Assembly: GCF_024807945.1 (NCBI RefSeq)
Contig: NZ_JANUFD010000023.1
Span: 18,582 to 82,581 of the forward strand
From: Pseudomonas sp. JUb42
Lineage (GTDB): Bacteria; Pseudomonadota; Gammaproteobacteria; Pseudomonadales; Pseudomonadaceae
DNA length: 64,000 bases
Direction: 5' to 3'
Positions 17,843 through 27,943 of this stretch are shown in pieces. Below the pieces are notes generated by a model. The model worked only from the letters and a program-made list of their open reading frames with translations. It was not told where the DNA came from and did not search any database. Every line of letters starts with the position of its first letter. The stretch's first letter is position 1. Both the position numbers and the translations under genes were made by a program.

Positions 17843-17859
17843 ATGGCACGGCGCTTGCT
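17843..17859 (+). promoter_or_regulatory. Sigma-54 promoter of the liv-type operon
   Basis: ATGGCACGGCGCTTGCT matches the consensus YTGGCACGRNNNTTGCW at every fixed base except the first. The start should be near 17870, with a ribosome binding site at 17901-17904. The otherwise non-coding 358-bp gap 17557-17914 holds this element, the NtrC-like site, and nothing else I recognise. Confidence 0.8.
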
Positions 17860-17914
17860 CTGAGCAATCCCCGTAGTCGCAGTGCTAACTAAAAAACCTC
17901 AGGAGCACCAACTC

Positions 17915-19048
17915 ATGTCGCAGACGTTTTACAGGAAAGGTTTTCTGGCAATCGCAGTCGCTACTGCATTGGGCGTGTCGGCGTTTGCCCAGGCAGACGT
18001 CAAAATCGGCGTAGCAGGCCCGATGACCGGTGCCAACGCTTCGTTCGGTAAGCAGTACATGAGCGGCGCTCAGGCCGCAGCGGATGCGATCAACGCTGCT
18101 GGCGGCGTTAACGGCGAGAAAATCGTGTTGACCGCCTACGACGATGCCTGCGAGCCGAAACAGGCCGTTGCCGTTGCCAACAAGGCAGCATCGGATAAAG
18201 TTGCAGGCGTAGTCGGTCACTTCTGCTCCTCGTCGACTATCCCGGCGTCCGAGGTCTATGACGAAGCGGGCATCATCGCGATCACCCCGGGCTCCACCAA
18301 CCCAACCGTTACCGAGCGTGGTCTGGGTGCCATGTTCCGTATGTGCGGTCGTGACGACCAGCAAGGGATCGTGGCCGGTGACTACATCGTCGATGTGCTC
18401 AAAGGCAAGAAAGTCGCGGTCATCAACGACAAAGACACCTACGGCAAGGGCCTGGCTGACGCCACCGCCAAGCAACTGACCAAGCGCGGCGTCAAGCCAG
18501 TGCTGGAAGAAGGTCTGACCCGTGGCGAGAAAGACTTCAGCGCCCTGGTGACCAAAATCCGCAGCGTTGGTGCTGACGTAGTCTACTTCGGCGGCCTGCA
18601 CCCGGAAGCCGGTCCACTGGTTCGCCAGCTGCGTGAACAAGGTCTCAAAGACGTCAAGTTCATGTCCGATGACGGCATCGTGACTGACGAACTGGTCACC
18701 ACCGCAGGCGGCGCTCAATACGTCGACGGCGTGTACATGACCTTCGGCGCTGACCCGCGTCTGCTGCCAGACAGCAAGGCCGTGGTTGAAACCTTCCGCA
18801 AGTCGGGCTACGAGCCTGAGGGCTACACCCTCTACGCTTACGCTTCGGTCCAGGCTCTGGCTGCCGGCTTCAACGGCGCCAAGTCGAACAAGGGCGAAGA
18901 CGCAGCCAAGTGGCTCAAATCCCATCCGGTCAAAACCGTCATGGGTGAGAAAAACTGGGACTCCAAAGGCGACCTGAAAATCTCCGACTACGTGGTTTAC
19001 CAGTGGGACAAAGACGGTAAATACCATCAGCTCGAAAAACAGAAGTAA
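17915..19048 (+). CDS. Branched-chain amino-acid-type ABC transporter, periplasmic binding protein
   Basis: A 377-residue Leu/Ile/Val-binding-family protein. Residues 1-26 are a signal peptide (cleaved after AFAQA), followed by two type I periplasmic binding lobes starting VKIGVAGPMTGANASFG, with the conserved Cys pair of the family (DDACEPKQ and HFCSSS). The ATG at 17915 follows AGGAGCACC; an upstream in-frame ATG lacks such a site. It heads a five-gene import operon. Sequence recall against P. aeruginosa BraC suggests a paralogue (the PA4913 type) rather than BraC itself, so the ligand is uncertain. Its place beside amaBA allows basic amino acids or pipecolate as ligand, but nothing in the sequence proves this. 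Confidence 0.93.
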   Translation: MSQTFYRKGFLAIAVATALGVSAFAQADVKIGVAGPMTGANASFGKQYMSGAQAAADAINAAGGVNGEKIVLTAYDDACEPKQAVAVANKAASDKVAGVVGHFCSSSTIPASEVYDEAGIIAITPGSTNPTVTERGLGAMFRMCGRDDQQGIVAGDYIVDVLKGKKVAVINDKDTYGKGLADATAKQLTKRGVKPVLEEGLTRGEKDFSALVTKIRSVGADVVYFGGLHPEAGPLVRQLREQGLKDVKFMSDDGIVTDELVTTAGGAQYVDGVYMTFGADPRLLPDSKAVVETFRKSGYEPEGYTLYAYASVQALAAGFNGAKSNKGEDAAKWLKSHPVKTVMGEKNWDSKGDLKISDYVVYQWDKDGKYHQLEKQK

Positions 19049-19071
19049 GTTGAACGCTTAAGTCGGACCGG

Positions 19072-19100
19072 CTGTTGCGTGGCATTGCGCCACGCAACAG
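19072..19100 (+). other. Strong intercistronic hairpin after the binding-protein gene
   Basis: CTGTTGCGTGGC and GCCACGCAACAG form a perfect 12-bp stem with a 5-nt loop, 23 nt after the stop. No T tract follows. Such structures after binding-protein genes are known to let this cistron accumulate more mRNA than the permease genes that follow; that role here is inferred. Confidence 0.75.
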
Positions 19101-19233
19101 TCAGGCCCGGTCATGGGTGCTGCGCCCTGTAGCCCCGGATTTCTTATGTAGTCATTGCCTGCGTCCCGGCACTCCTCACGAGGGAGTCCCAGACCGGTTC
19201 CGGCGTGGCCCTTCAAGTTCGTGAGCGTGCGTG

Positions 19234-20148
<915 letters not shown>

Positions 20149-20150
20149 CC

Positions 20151-21446
20151 ATGTCTGCTCCTGTCAAACCCATCGATATCAAACAAAGCCTGATCGACGC
20201 GGTAATTGCCGGCCTGCTGGCACTGATCGTGTTCGGCCCGATCGTCGGCATCGTCCTGGACGGCTACGGCTTTAATACTCAACCCACCCGTGTTGCCGCG
20301 CTGGTTGGCGTGGTCATGGTCGGGCGCTTCCTGATCAGCCTGTTTCTGCAAACGCCCAAGGGCCGCAACATCACGCAAAGCTTCGAAACCGCCGGATCGG
20401 GTGTGCATGTGCTGCCCCACGATTACAAGACGCGCCTGCGCTACATCATCCCGTTGATGATCGTGATTGCCGTCATATTCCCGATCTTTGCCGACAAGTA
20501 CGTGCTGACGGTGGTCATTCTCGGCCTGGTCTACGTGTTGCTGGGCCTGGGCCTGAACATCGTGGTCGGCCTGGCCGGTCTGCTCGACCTTGGCTACGTG
20601 GCGTTCTATGCCATCGGCGCCTACGGTCTGGCTCTAGGCTATCAATACCTCGGGCTGGGCTTCTGGTCGGCATTGCCGTTGGCGGCGATTGCTGCCGCGT
20701 TGGCAGGTTGCATCCTTGGCTTCCCGGTCCTGCGTATGCACGGCGACTATCTGGCTATCGTGACCCTGGGTTTCGGCGAAATCATTCGACTGATCCTCAA
20801 TAACTGGCTGTCGTTTACCGGTGGTCCGAACGGCGTGCCGGTGCCTTCGCCGACTTTCTTCGGCCTGGAATTTGGGCGTCGGGCCAAGGACGGCGGCATC
20901 CCGATCCACGAGTACTTCGGTTTCGAATACAACCCGGACCTGAAATTCATCTTCATCTATGCCGTGCTGTTCCTGGTTGTGCTCGCGGTGCTGTACATCA
21001 AGCATCGCCTGACCCGCATGCCGATAGGCCGTGCCTGGGAAGCGCTGCGTGAGGATGAGATCGCTTGCCGGTCCATGGGCCTGAACCACGTACTGGTCAA
21101 GCTCTCGGCATTCACCATCGGCGCCTCTACTGCCGGTCTGGCCGGGGTGTTCTTTGCCTCGTACCAGGGCTTCGTCAACCCGACCTCGTTCACCTTCTTC
21201 GAGTCGGCGCTGATCCTGGCCATCGTTGTACTGGGCGGCATGGGGTCGACCATTGGTGTGGTGATCGCAGCCTTCGTACTGACTGTTGCCCCTGAGATGC
21301 TGCGCAGCTTCGCCGAATATCGCGTGTTGTTGTTCGGCATCCTGATGGTACTGATGATGATCTGGCGCCCACGCGGCCTGATTCGTATCAGCCGTACCGG
21401 CGTGCGCCCACGCAAGGGTGTGCTGGCTAAACCGGAGGGCGTGTAA
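20151..21446 (+). CDS. livM: LivM-type ABC permease
   Basis: A 431-residue second permease. It has an N-terminal extension of about 90 residues with two extra helices (LIDAVIAGLLALIVFGPIVG and VAALVGVVMVGRFLISLFL), typical of the long LivM/BraE form, then the core GLNIVVGLAGLLDLGYVAFYAIGAY and the cytoplasmic loop KHRLTRMPIGRAWEALREDE that contacts the ATPases. It ends immediately before livG (stop and start adjacent). Transports branched-chain or related amino acids across the inner membrane. Confidence 0.96.
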   Translation: MSAPVKPIDIKQSLIDAVIAGLLALIVFGPIVGIVLDGYGFNTQPTRVAALVGVVMVGRFLISLFLQTPKGRNITQSFETAGSGVHVLPHDYKTRLRYIIPLMIVIAVIFPIFADKYVLTVVILGLVYVLLGLGLNIVVGLAGLLDLGYVAFYAIGAYGLALGYQYLGLGFWSALPLAAIAAALAGCILGFPVLRMHGDYLAIVTLGFGEIIRLILNNWLSFTGGPNGVPVPSPTFFGLEFGRRAKDGGIPIHEYFGFEYNPDLKFIFIYAVLFLVVLAVLYIKHRLTRMPIGRAWEALREDEIACRSMGLNHVLVKLSAFTIGASTAGLAGVFFASYQGFVNPTSFTFFESALILAIVVLGGMGSTIGVVIAAFVLTVAPEMLRSFAEYRVLLFGILMVLMMIWRPRGLIRISRTGVRPRKGVLAKPEGV

Positions 21447-22322
21447 ATGAGTGATGAAATCGTCCTGTCCGTCGAAAACCTGATGATGCACTTCGGCGGC
21501 ATCAAGGCTCTGAGCGATGTCAGCCTGAAAGTACGTCGCAACTCGATCTTCGCCCTGATCGGCCCAAACGGCGCGGGCAAGACCACGGTATTCAACTGCC
21601 TGACCGGCTTCTACAAGGCCACGGGCGGGCGCATCCAGCTCAATGCCAAGGGCAAGCAGACCAACGTGATCCAGTTGCTCGGCGAGCAATTCCAGGTCGC
21701 GGACTTCCTCTCGCCCAAACGCTTCATTAACCGCCTGTACTACAAGATGTTTGGCGGTACGCACTTGATCAACCGCGCAGGCATGGCCCGGACCTTCCAG
21801 AACATTCGCCTGTTCAAGGAAATGTCGGTGATCGAAAATCTGCTGGTGGCCCAGCACATGTGGGTCAACCGCAGCATGATCGCGGGCATCCTCAATACCA
21901 AGGGCTACCGCAAGGCCGAAGACGACGCCATGAATACGGCGTTCTACTGGCTGGAAGTGGTCGATCTGGTGGATTGCGCCAACCGCCTGGCCGGTGAGCT
22001 GTCCTACGGCCAGCAGCGCCGCCTGGAAATCGCCCGGGCCATGTGCACGCGGCCTCAGGTGATCTGCCTGGACGAACCGGCAGCAGGCCTCAACCCGCAG
22101 GAAACCGAGGCGCTGAGCGGCATGATCCGCCTGCTGCGCGACGAACACGACATGACCATCGTGCTGATTGAGCACGACATGGGCATGGTCATGGGCATCT
22201 CCGACGATATTGTGGTGCTCGACCACGGCAACGTGATTGCCATGGGCGGGCCGGAACAGATCCGCAACGATCCAAAAGTGATCGCCGCGTACCTGGGCGC
22301 TGATGAAGAGGAATTGGTATGA
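21447..22322 (+). CDS. livG: LivG-type ABC ATPase
   Basis: A 291-residue ATP-binding subunit. Walker A GPNGAGKTT (near residue 39), signature LSYGQQRRLEIARAM, Walker B VICLDEPAAGLNP, switch His in VLIEHDMGMVMG. The insert after the Walker A region (about residues 68-110) is the extended form common in LivG of Pseudomonas. Its start codon directly abuts the livM stop, and its own stop overlaps the livF start by 4 nt, so the stoichiometry of the two ATPases is probably translation-coupled. Confidence 0.97.
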   Translation: MSDEIVLSVENLMMHFGGIKALSDVSLKVRRNSIFALIGPNGAGKTTVFNCLTGFYKATGGRIQLNAKGKQTNVIQLLGEQFQVADFLSPKRFINRLYYKMFGGTHLINRAGMARTFQNIRLFKEMSVIENLLVAQHMWVNRSMIAGILNTKGYRKAEDDAMNTAFYWLEVVDLVDCANRLAGELSYGQQRRLEIARAMCTRPQVICLDEPAAGLNPQETEALSGMIRLLRDEHDMTIVLIEHDMGMVMGISDDIVVLDHGNVIAMGGPEQIRNDPKVIAAYLGADEEELV

Positions 22323-23035
22323 GCAAGCCGATCCTCGAACTGAAAGAGATCGACGTGTATTACGGGCCTATCCAGGCCCTGAAAAAAGTCTCGATGTACA
22401 TCAATGAAGGCGAGACCGTGAGCCTGATCGGCTCCAACGGTGCGGGCAAATCCACTTTGCTGATGTCGATCTTTGGCCAGCCGCGTGCGGCTGCGGGGCA
22501 GATTATCTATCAGGGTGTCGATATCACCCAGAAGTCGTCCCACTACATCGCCTCCAACGGCATTGCCCAGTCGCCGGAAGGTCGCCGGGTTTTCCCTGAC
22601 ATGTCGGTCGAGGAAAACCTGATGATGGGCACCATCCCCATCGGCGACAAACACTCCAGCGAAGACATGCAGCGTATGTTCGAGCTGTTCCCGCGTTTGA
22701 AGGAACGTCGTAACCAGCGCGCCATGACCATGTCCGGCGGCGAGCAGCAGATGCTCGCCATCGCCCGCGCCCTGATGAGCCGTCCCAAGCTGTTGCTGCT
22801 GGACGAGCCGAGCCTGGGCCTGGCACCGATCATCGTGAAGCAGATCTTCTCCACGCTGCGCGAGCTGGCGAAAACCGGCATGACCATCTTTTTGGTCGAG
22901 CAGAACGCCAACCACGCGCTCAAACTGTCTGACCGCGCCTATGTGATGGTCAACGGCGAGATCCGCCTGAGTGGCACGGGGCAGGAATTGCTGGTCAATG
23001 AAGAGGTTAGGAACGCCTATCTGGGCGGTCACTGA
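22319..23035 (+). CDS. livF: LivF-type ABC ATPase
   Basis: A 238-residue ATP-binding subunit, partner of LivG. Walker A GSNGAGKST, signature MSGGEQQMLAIARALMS, Walker B LLLLDEPSLGLAP, switch His replaced by Gln-Asn context VEQNANHAL as is usual in LivF. ATGA overlap with livG. It is the last gene of the operon; a strong rho-independent terminator begins 30 nt after its stop. Confidence 0.97.
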   Translation: MSKPILELKEIDVYYGPIQALKKVSMYINEGETVSLIGSNGAGKSTLLMSIFGQPRAAAGQIIYQGVDITQKSSHYIASNGIAQSPEGRRVFPDMSVEENLMMGTIPIGDKHSSEDMQRMFELFPRLKERRNQRAMTMSGGEQQMLAIARALMSRPKLLLLDEPSLGLAPIIVKQIFSTLRELAKTGMTIFLVEQNANHALKLSDRAYVMVNGEIRLSGTGQELLVNEEVRNAYLGGH

Positions 23036-23064
23036 TTTCGTCAAGAAACGCCTGTTTTTACCCG

Positions 23065-23101
23065 ACGCCCCGAGTGCAAAACACTCGGGGCGTTGTTTTT
23101 T
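23065..23101 (+). terminator. Rho-independent terminator of the liv-type operon
   Basis: A perfect 12-bp stem, ACGCCCCGAGTG with CACTCGGGGCGT, loop CAAAA, followed by TGTTTTTT. Confidence 0.93.
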
Positions 23102-23784
23102 GCCAATTGTGGAAAACAATTTTGACGCGGGCTGGCAGTGCGACATAAAACCGCTGCAAACAGTTGTTTTGTCACGCTTTTGACTTGTTCAGTATTACTG
23201 TGGAGCTGGCTGTGAATAAGATGGTAGTAGCTGTCTGGAGGCCTTGATCTACGTGGTTTGTAGCTCGTTGTTCGTTTTTTGATCAGTGATTTTTGGCGGT
23301 ATTTTGAGGGCCTTTGTCAATGCCTTTTGACCTGGTTGTTCATACAGCTCAGGGGTGGGAAAAGCCTGTGGATAACTCTGTGGGCAAGCGTTGGAAAGAG
23401 CCCTGTGAGGGGCGTAATTACTGGTCCGGCAGGCACCTGCCTGTGAGCGGTAACAGGCACAAGGCCATGCGCCTTCACCAAATTGCCAGCCCAGGTCAAG
23501 CACAAATACCGTACAGCCCACGAAATCCGCTGGCTGTGGGCAAATGCAGTTGCCCACGGTTATTGTGGGCCTGACTGTGGATAAGGTGGGCAAAACCCCG
23601 TGCAGGCCAGGCGCGGCGTGGCTTTGCCTGAGTTGATCGTTTTTTGACCAGTCATATCCGGGAAATGGTTTTTTTATCCACAGACTTGCCGTGAACCTGT
23701 CTGGCCGGGCATTCTGCTGGGCCTTCCCATTTGCGCCCGACGCCACTCGATTGCGTCGTCTTCGCGCCTTTTCAGGAGAATGAA
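23102..23784. other. Non-coding region with clustered DnaA boxes
   Basis: No convincing gene is present. The stretch holds TTATCCACA-type DnaA boxes at 23367-23375 (-), 23576-23584 (-) and 23674-23682 (+), plus TTATTCACA at 23211-23219 (-); all four fit TTATNCACA. TGTGGGCAA-like near-boxes lie at 23379-23387, 23535-23543, 23550-23558 (inverted) and 23585-23593. Short AT-rich runs (around 23270-23300 and 23637-23678) and several GATC sites lie among them. About three matches to the strict 9-mer in 700 bp is far above chance. It is not next to dnaA, rpmH or gidA, so it is more likely a DnaA-titration, reactivation or regulatory locus than oriC, but an origin-like role cannot be excluded. Confidence 0.7.
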
Positions 23785-24549
23785 ATGACTTCCACCGTAT
23801 TCATCACTGGTGCCACTTCCGGGTTCGGCGAAGCCTGTGCCCGTCGCTTTGCCGAAGCCGGCTGGTCGCTGATCCTGACCGGGCGCCGTGAAGACCGCCT
23901 GAGCGCCCTGAAGGCCGAATTGTCGAAGCAGACCAAGGTGCATACCCTGGTGGTCGACGTACGCGATCGTGGGGCCATGGAGACCGCCATTGCCGGTCTG
24001 CCGGAAGAGTTTGCCAAGATCCGCGGCCTGATCAACAACGCTGGCCTGGCCCTGGGTATCGATCCTGCGCCCAAGTGCGATCTGGACGACTGGGACACCA
24101 TGATCGACACCAACGTCAAAGGCCTGGTCTACGCCACGCGCCTGCTGCTGCCGCGCCTGATTGCTCATGGTCGCGGTGCCAGTATCGTCAACCTGGGCTC
24201 GGTGGCGGGCAACTACCCGTATCCGGGCGGTAACGTCTATGGCGGCACCAAGGCGTTCGTCGGCCAGTTCTCCCTGAACCTGCGCAACGACCTGATCGGC
24301 ACTGGTGTGCGCGTGACCAATCTGGAGCCGGGCCTGTGCGAAAGCGAGTTCTCCCTGGTGCGCTTTGGCGGTGACCAGGCCAAGTACGACGCCACCTACG
24401 CCGGTGCCGAGCCGATCCAGCCGCAGGATATCGCTGACACTATCTTCTGGATCCTCAACACCCCGGCCCACGTCAATATCAACAGCCTGGAACTGATGCC
24501 GGTCAGCCAGACCTGGGCCGGGTTCTCGATTGATCGTTCGCGCGGTTAA
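23785..24549 (+). CDS. Short-chain dehydrogenase/reductase, YdfG-like
   Basis: A 254-residue classical SDR. The cofactor motif TGATSGFG is at residues 8-15, NNAG near 90, and the catalytic Ser (NLGSVAG), Tyr152 and Lys156 (YGGTK) are all present. An Arg-rich GRREDRL after beta-2 points to NADP(H). It resembles E. coli YdfG (NADP+-dependent 3-hydroxy acid / L-allo-threonine dehydrogenase), whose DARS-like C-terminus is matched by LELMPVSQTWAGFSIDR. The ATG at 23785 follows CAGGAGA; the upstream frame is non-coding. Single-gene unit, followed by a repeat. The substrate cannot be fixed from sequence. Confidence 0.9.
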   Translation: MTSTVFITGATSGFGEACARRFAEAGWSLILTGRREDRLSALKAELSKQTKVHTLVVDVRDRGAMETAIAGLPEEFAKIRGLINNAGLALGIDPAPKCDLDDWDTMIDTNVKGLVYATRLLLPRLIAHGRGASIVNLGSVAGNYPYPGGNVYGGTKAFVGQFSLNLRNDLIGTGVRVTNLEPGLCESEFSLVRFGGDQAKYDATYAGAEPIQPQDIADTIFWILNTPAHVNINSLELMPVSQTWAGFSIDRSRG

Positions 24550-24570
24550 TCGATAGTTTGATGCAGCACC

Positions 24571-24623
24571 GTAGGAGCGGCTTCAGCCGCGAGTGACGCT
24601 CTCCCGGCTGAAGCCGGTCCTAC
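24571..24623. repeat. REP pair, class C variant
   Basis: GTAGGAGCGGCTTCAGCCGC and CCGGCTGAAGCCGGTCCTAC with almost no spacer. The GGCTTCAGCC core is a variant of class C. Confidence 0.85.
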
Positions 24624-24648
24624 GGTTTACTGCGCAGGATCCACAGGG

Positions 24649-25782
24649 TCATGGCGCTGCAAAATACTCGGCCAGCCCCAGATAGCAGGTCGCCAGGTGA
24701 TAAGGCGTGGTGGACGGCATGTCACTGCGGCTGACCTGGCCATCGGCGTCCAGGCACTCATGCCAGCCCTTGGCATGCAGGAAGCGCTGTTGCAGGGCCT
24801 GCAATAGTTGCGGAACACGCTGATCAGCGTCTGGCCGCAGCACCAGGGCGCGCAGGTACTCGGCCTGGGCCCAGATGCGCTGAGTCGCATCCCGCACCGT
24901 GCCATCAATCTCCAGCATCGCCGTGACCGCACCATTCAGTGTGTCGACGCCCTGTGCCTCGGCAAGCGCGAATGACCGCTTCAATGACCCATGCAGCGCA
25001 CTGCCGCGCAGGTGTTCGGACGACTCCAGCAGATAGAACCACTCAAACTGATGGCCCGGTTCATACCAGTTATCCACAGTACCTTTGGGTTTCTCCAGCA
25101 TCAGCCCGGTATCCGGGTCGATAAAGCGCTGCTGCATGGCCTCGGCCAACCCGTCCAGTGCCTTTAGGGTGGCAGCATCTTCACGCACCGACACCGTAGC
25201 CAGAAATGCCTCGGCGAGATGCATCAGCGGGTTCTGCAGCGGGCCGCTGTCCAGGCTCGACCAGTCCTCGGCCAGCACGGCTTCGTACAGCCCGGTGCCA
25301 TCGGCAAAACGCCCGGCGACCACGTTGAGGGCGGCATTGAGCACCGACTCCACCAGCGGCTCACGTACCTTGGCCCAGTAATGGGCGCAGGCAAAGATGA
25401 TGAAAGCGTGGGTGTAGAGATCCTTGCGCCGATCCAGGGGCGCGCCCTGGGGGTCGATGCTGTAGAACCAGCCGCCGTGCTCGGCATCATGGAAGTGGCG
25501 CTGCAACGAGCGAAACAACGCTGCCGCACGTATCTCAGCGCCTGGGACTCGCCCGATCAGGCTGGAAAACACAAACAGCTGTCGGGCACAGGCCATGGCC
25601 CGATAACGCTGCGGCGGCAAAGGGGCGTGCTGACCGTCGACGGCTTCATAGGGCAGGGCGAGTTGAGTGTTCCAGCCGGACTCCTGCCACAGCGGCACGA
25701 TGACCTGCAGGAAATGCTGCTGCACGGCCGCAAACAGGGCGGTCACTTCAGGCTGGGGGGCGGAGCGAGGGGCATCAGACAT
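24649..25782 (-). CDS. AGE-family epimerase/isomerase
   Basis: A 377-residue N-acylglucosamine 2-epimerase (AGE)-family protein with an (alpha/alpha)6 barrel. Recognisable segments: RYRAMACARQLFVFS, HGGWFYSIDPQGAP, KDLYTHAFIIFACAHYW, PNPLMHL-like QNPLMHLAEAFLA, and the active-site GHQFEWFYLL; the catalytic His residues of the family (RHFHDAEH, YTHAF, GHQFEW, YHLATCYLG) are in place. In Pseudomonas such proteins are usually mannose or cellobiose isomerases or unassigned. It stands alone between the SDR and ureJ and has no clear partner. Probably cytosolic; exact sugar unknown. Confidence 0.88.
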   Translation of the reverse strand: MSDAPRSAPQPEVTALFAAVQQHFLQVIVPLWQESGWNTQLALPYEAVDGQHAPLPPQRYRAMACARQLFVFSSLIGRVPGAEIRAAALFRSLQRHFHDAEHGGWFYSIDPQGAPLDRRKDLYTHAFIIFACAHYWAKVREPLVESVLNAALNVVAGRFADGTGLYEAVLAEDWSSLDSGPLQNPLMHLAEAFLATVSVREDAATLKALDGLAEAMQQRFIDPDTGLMLEKPKGTVDNWYEPGHQFEWFYLLESSEHLRGSALHGSLKRSFALAEAQGVDTLNGAVTAMLEIDGTVRDATQRIWAQAEYLRALVLRPDADQRVPQLLQALQQRFLHAKGWHECLDADGQVSRSDMPSTTPYHLATCYLGLAEYFAAP

Positions 25783-25835
25783 TGGCGGGTGTCACGGCAG
25801 GGTCGAATTGCGCGACATGGTAGCGCGCTGGCCCG

Positions 25836-26012
25836 GTGGGTGCGAATTCATTCGTGAAAGGGGAAATTGGCTTGGCCTCTTGGCGGGCAAGCCCGGCTCC
25901 TACAGGTGCATACGGTCCTGTGGGAGCGAGGCTTGCCCGCGAAGACGATGAAGCAGCCGACGATGATGTCGCGCCTGTCGCGACTTTTTCGCGGGCAAGC
26001 CCGGCTTCTGAA
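25836..26012. repeat. Composite REP block (class A fragment plus class B arms)
   Basis: A class A left arm fragment (GTGGGTGCGAATTCATTCG at 25836) is followed by a class B right arm (near 25883-25912), then a class B left arm (25920) and a class B right arm with GCGGGCAAGCCCGGCTTCTG (to 26012). It looks like two elements inserted in tandem, with decayed ends, just after ureJ. Confidence 0.8.
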
Positions 26013-26028
26013 GGTGCGTTTGACTCGC

Positions 26029-26601
26029 TTACCCCACCATCAACCACACACCCACCGCAGCAGACACTGCGCCGGCGACCCGTACCAGCGGTGCAGCAGC
26101 CTGTGGCAGCACACGCACCACGGCGTAGCCTGCGGCATGCAGGGCGGCGGTAGCGGCGACGAAGCCTGCGGCGTAGGCCCATGGGCTGGCCATTTCCGGC
26201 AGTTCGTTACCGTGGGCGACGCCGTGGAACAGGGCGAACAGCGCGGTTGCGGCGACGGCCATGAACAGCGGCGGACGCACGGCTAGCGCCACGGCCATGC
26301 CCAGGGCCATCACCGAGGCGGCGATGCCGGTTTCCAGGCCCGGCAGCGCCAGGCCCTCGAAACCCAGCACGCCACCCAGGAGCATGGTGCCGACGAAGGC
26401 GCACGGCAGGGCCCAGCGGGCGGCGCCTTTCTGTTGGGCGGCCCACAGGCCTACGGCTATCATCGCCAGCAGGTGGTCGATGCCGCTCAAGGGATGGCTG
26501 ACACCGGCCAGCAGGCCGCTTTCGTCGTGGCCGGGGTGAGCGAAGGCCAGGGCTGGGGCGAGCAGCAGGGCCAGGGCGGCAAGGGCTTTTTTGTAGGTCA
26601 T
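26029..26601 (-). CDS. ureJ: HupE/UreJ-family nickel permease
   Basis: A 190-residue inner-membrane protein with an N-terminal signal-like helix followed by HPGHDE (the nickel-binding motif of the HupE/UreJ family) and six hydrophobic helices; a second conserved segment HPLSGIDHLLAMIAVGLWA carries the HXXXDH motif. It imports Ni2+ for urease. The ATG at 26601 has AAGGAAG upstream; a TTG two codons earlier is less likely. It lies 26 nt after ureG on the same strand, the last gene of ureEFGJ. Confidence 0.95.
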   Translation of the reverse strand: MTYKKALAALALLLAPALAFAHPGHDESGLLAGVSHPLSGIDHLLAMIAVGLWAAQQKGAARWALPCAFVGTMLLGGVLGFEGLALPGLETGIAASVMALGMAVALAVRPPLFMAVAATALFALFHGVAHGNELPEMASPWAYAAGFVAATAALHAAGYAVVRVLPQAAAPLVRVAGAVSAAVGVWLMVG

Positions 26602-26627
26602 GGACAAACTTCCTTGAGAGAGGGAAT

Positions 26628-27245
<618 letters not shown>

Positions 27246-27268
27246 TGAGTTCTCCATTGAGAGGCTGA

Positions 27269-27943
27269 TCAGGACCGGAACAACCGGCTGTATTGACGTT
27301 CATGAGCCATGCTCGCCAGGGACAGGCCAAAACTGGCGCTGCCGATATGACATGGGTCGAGAGTGGTGGCGTGTTGCTGCGCCTGTTCAAGCAGAGGCAG
27401 CAATTCACTGGTCAGGCGTTGTGCGGCTTGCTGGCCCAGAGGCAGGGTCTTCATTAGCACCGCCAACTGGTTTTCCAGCCAGCTCCACAGCCAGGCGGCC
27501 AGGGCGTTATCCGGCGTGATCCGCCAGGCCCGCGCCGCCAGGGCCCAGCCCAGGGCCAGGTGTGGCTCGCTGGTCTGGGCGAGAAAGTCCCGGGCGGCCT
27601 GATCCAGCTCCGGCAGACCCAGCAACAACTGTTGCAGGGAATAACCCATCTGCCGGCTTTCCTGGTGCAGCTCACGGCTTTCCCGACTGGCGCGGTGTTC
27701 TTCGCTCAGTTGCAGCAGCTGGCCCCACTCATCCTCGGCGGCAGCGCGGCAATGGGCGAACAACAAAGGCGCCTCGAAACGGGCCAGGTTGAGCAACAGT
27801 TGATCAGCAATCCAGCGTCCGGCACTGGCCGGGTCTTTGACGATGCCTTGCTCTACGGCCATTTCCAGGCCCTGGGAATAGCTGTAGCCGCCAATCGGCA
27901 ATTGCGGACTGGCCAGGCGCAACAAGGCCCAGGCGTTATTCAC
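27269..27943 (-). CDS. ureF: Urease accessory protein UreF
   Basis: A 224-residue all-alpha protein that bridges UreD and UreG and checks GTP hydrolysis during nickel insertion. Conserved SPQLPIGGYSYSQGLE at the N-terminus and LDPCHIGSASFGLSLASMAHERQYSRLFRS at the C-terminus mark the family. It overlaps the ureE stop by 3-4 nt. The start at 27943 fits MNNAWALLRLASPQLP, the usual beginning. Confidence 0.97.
   Translation of the reverse strand: MNNAWALLRLASPQLPIGGYSYSQGLEMAVEQGIVKDPASAGRWIADQLLLNLARFEAPLLFAHCRAAAEDEWGQLLQLSEEHRASRESRELHQESRQMGYSLQQLLLGLPELDQAARDFLAQTSEPHLALGWALAARAWRITPDNALAAWLWSWLENQLAVLMKTLPLGQQAAQRLTSELLPLLEQAQQHATTLDPCHIGSASFGLSLASMAHERQYSRLFRS

Noticed and set aside
23249..23746. 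165-codon minus-strand frame in the DnaA-box region
   Set aside because: It has no family resemblance and low-complexity, Pro/Cys-rich composition. It spans several DnaA boxes and reads like chance open frame in GC-rich DNA.
23102..23784. Chromosomal oriC
   Set aside because: DnaA boxes are present, but the flanking genes are not dnaA, rpmH, gidA or parAB. Kept as a DnaA-box cluster only.
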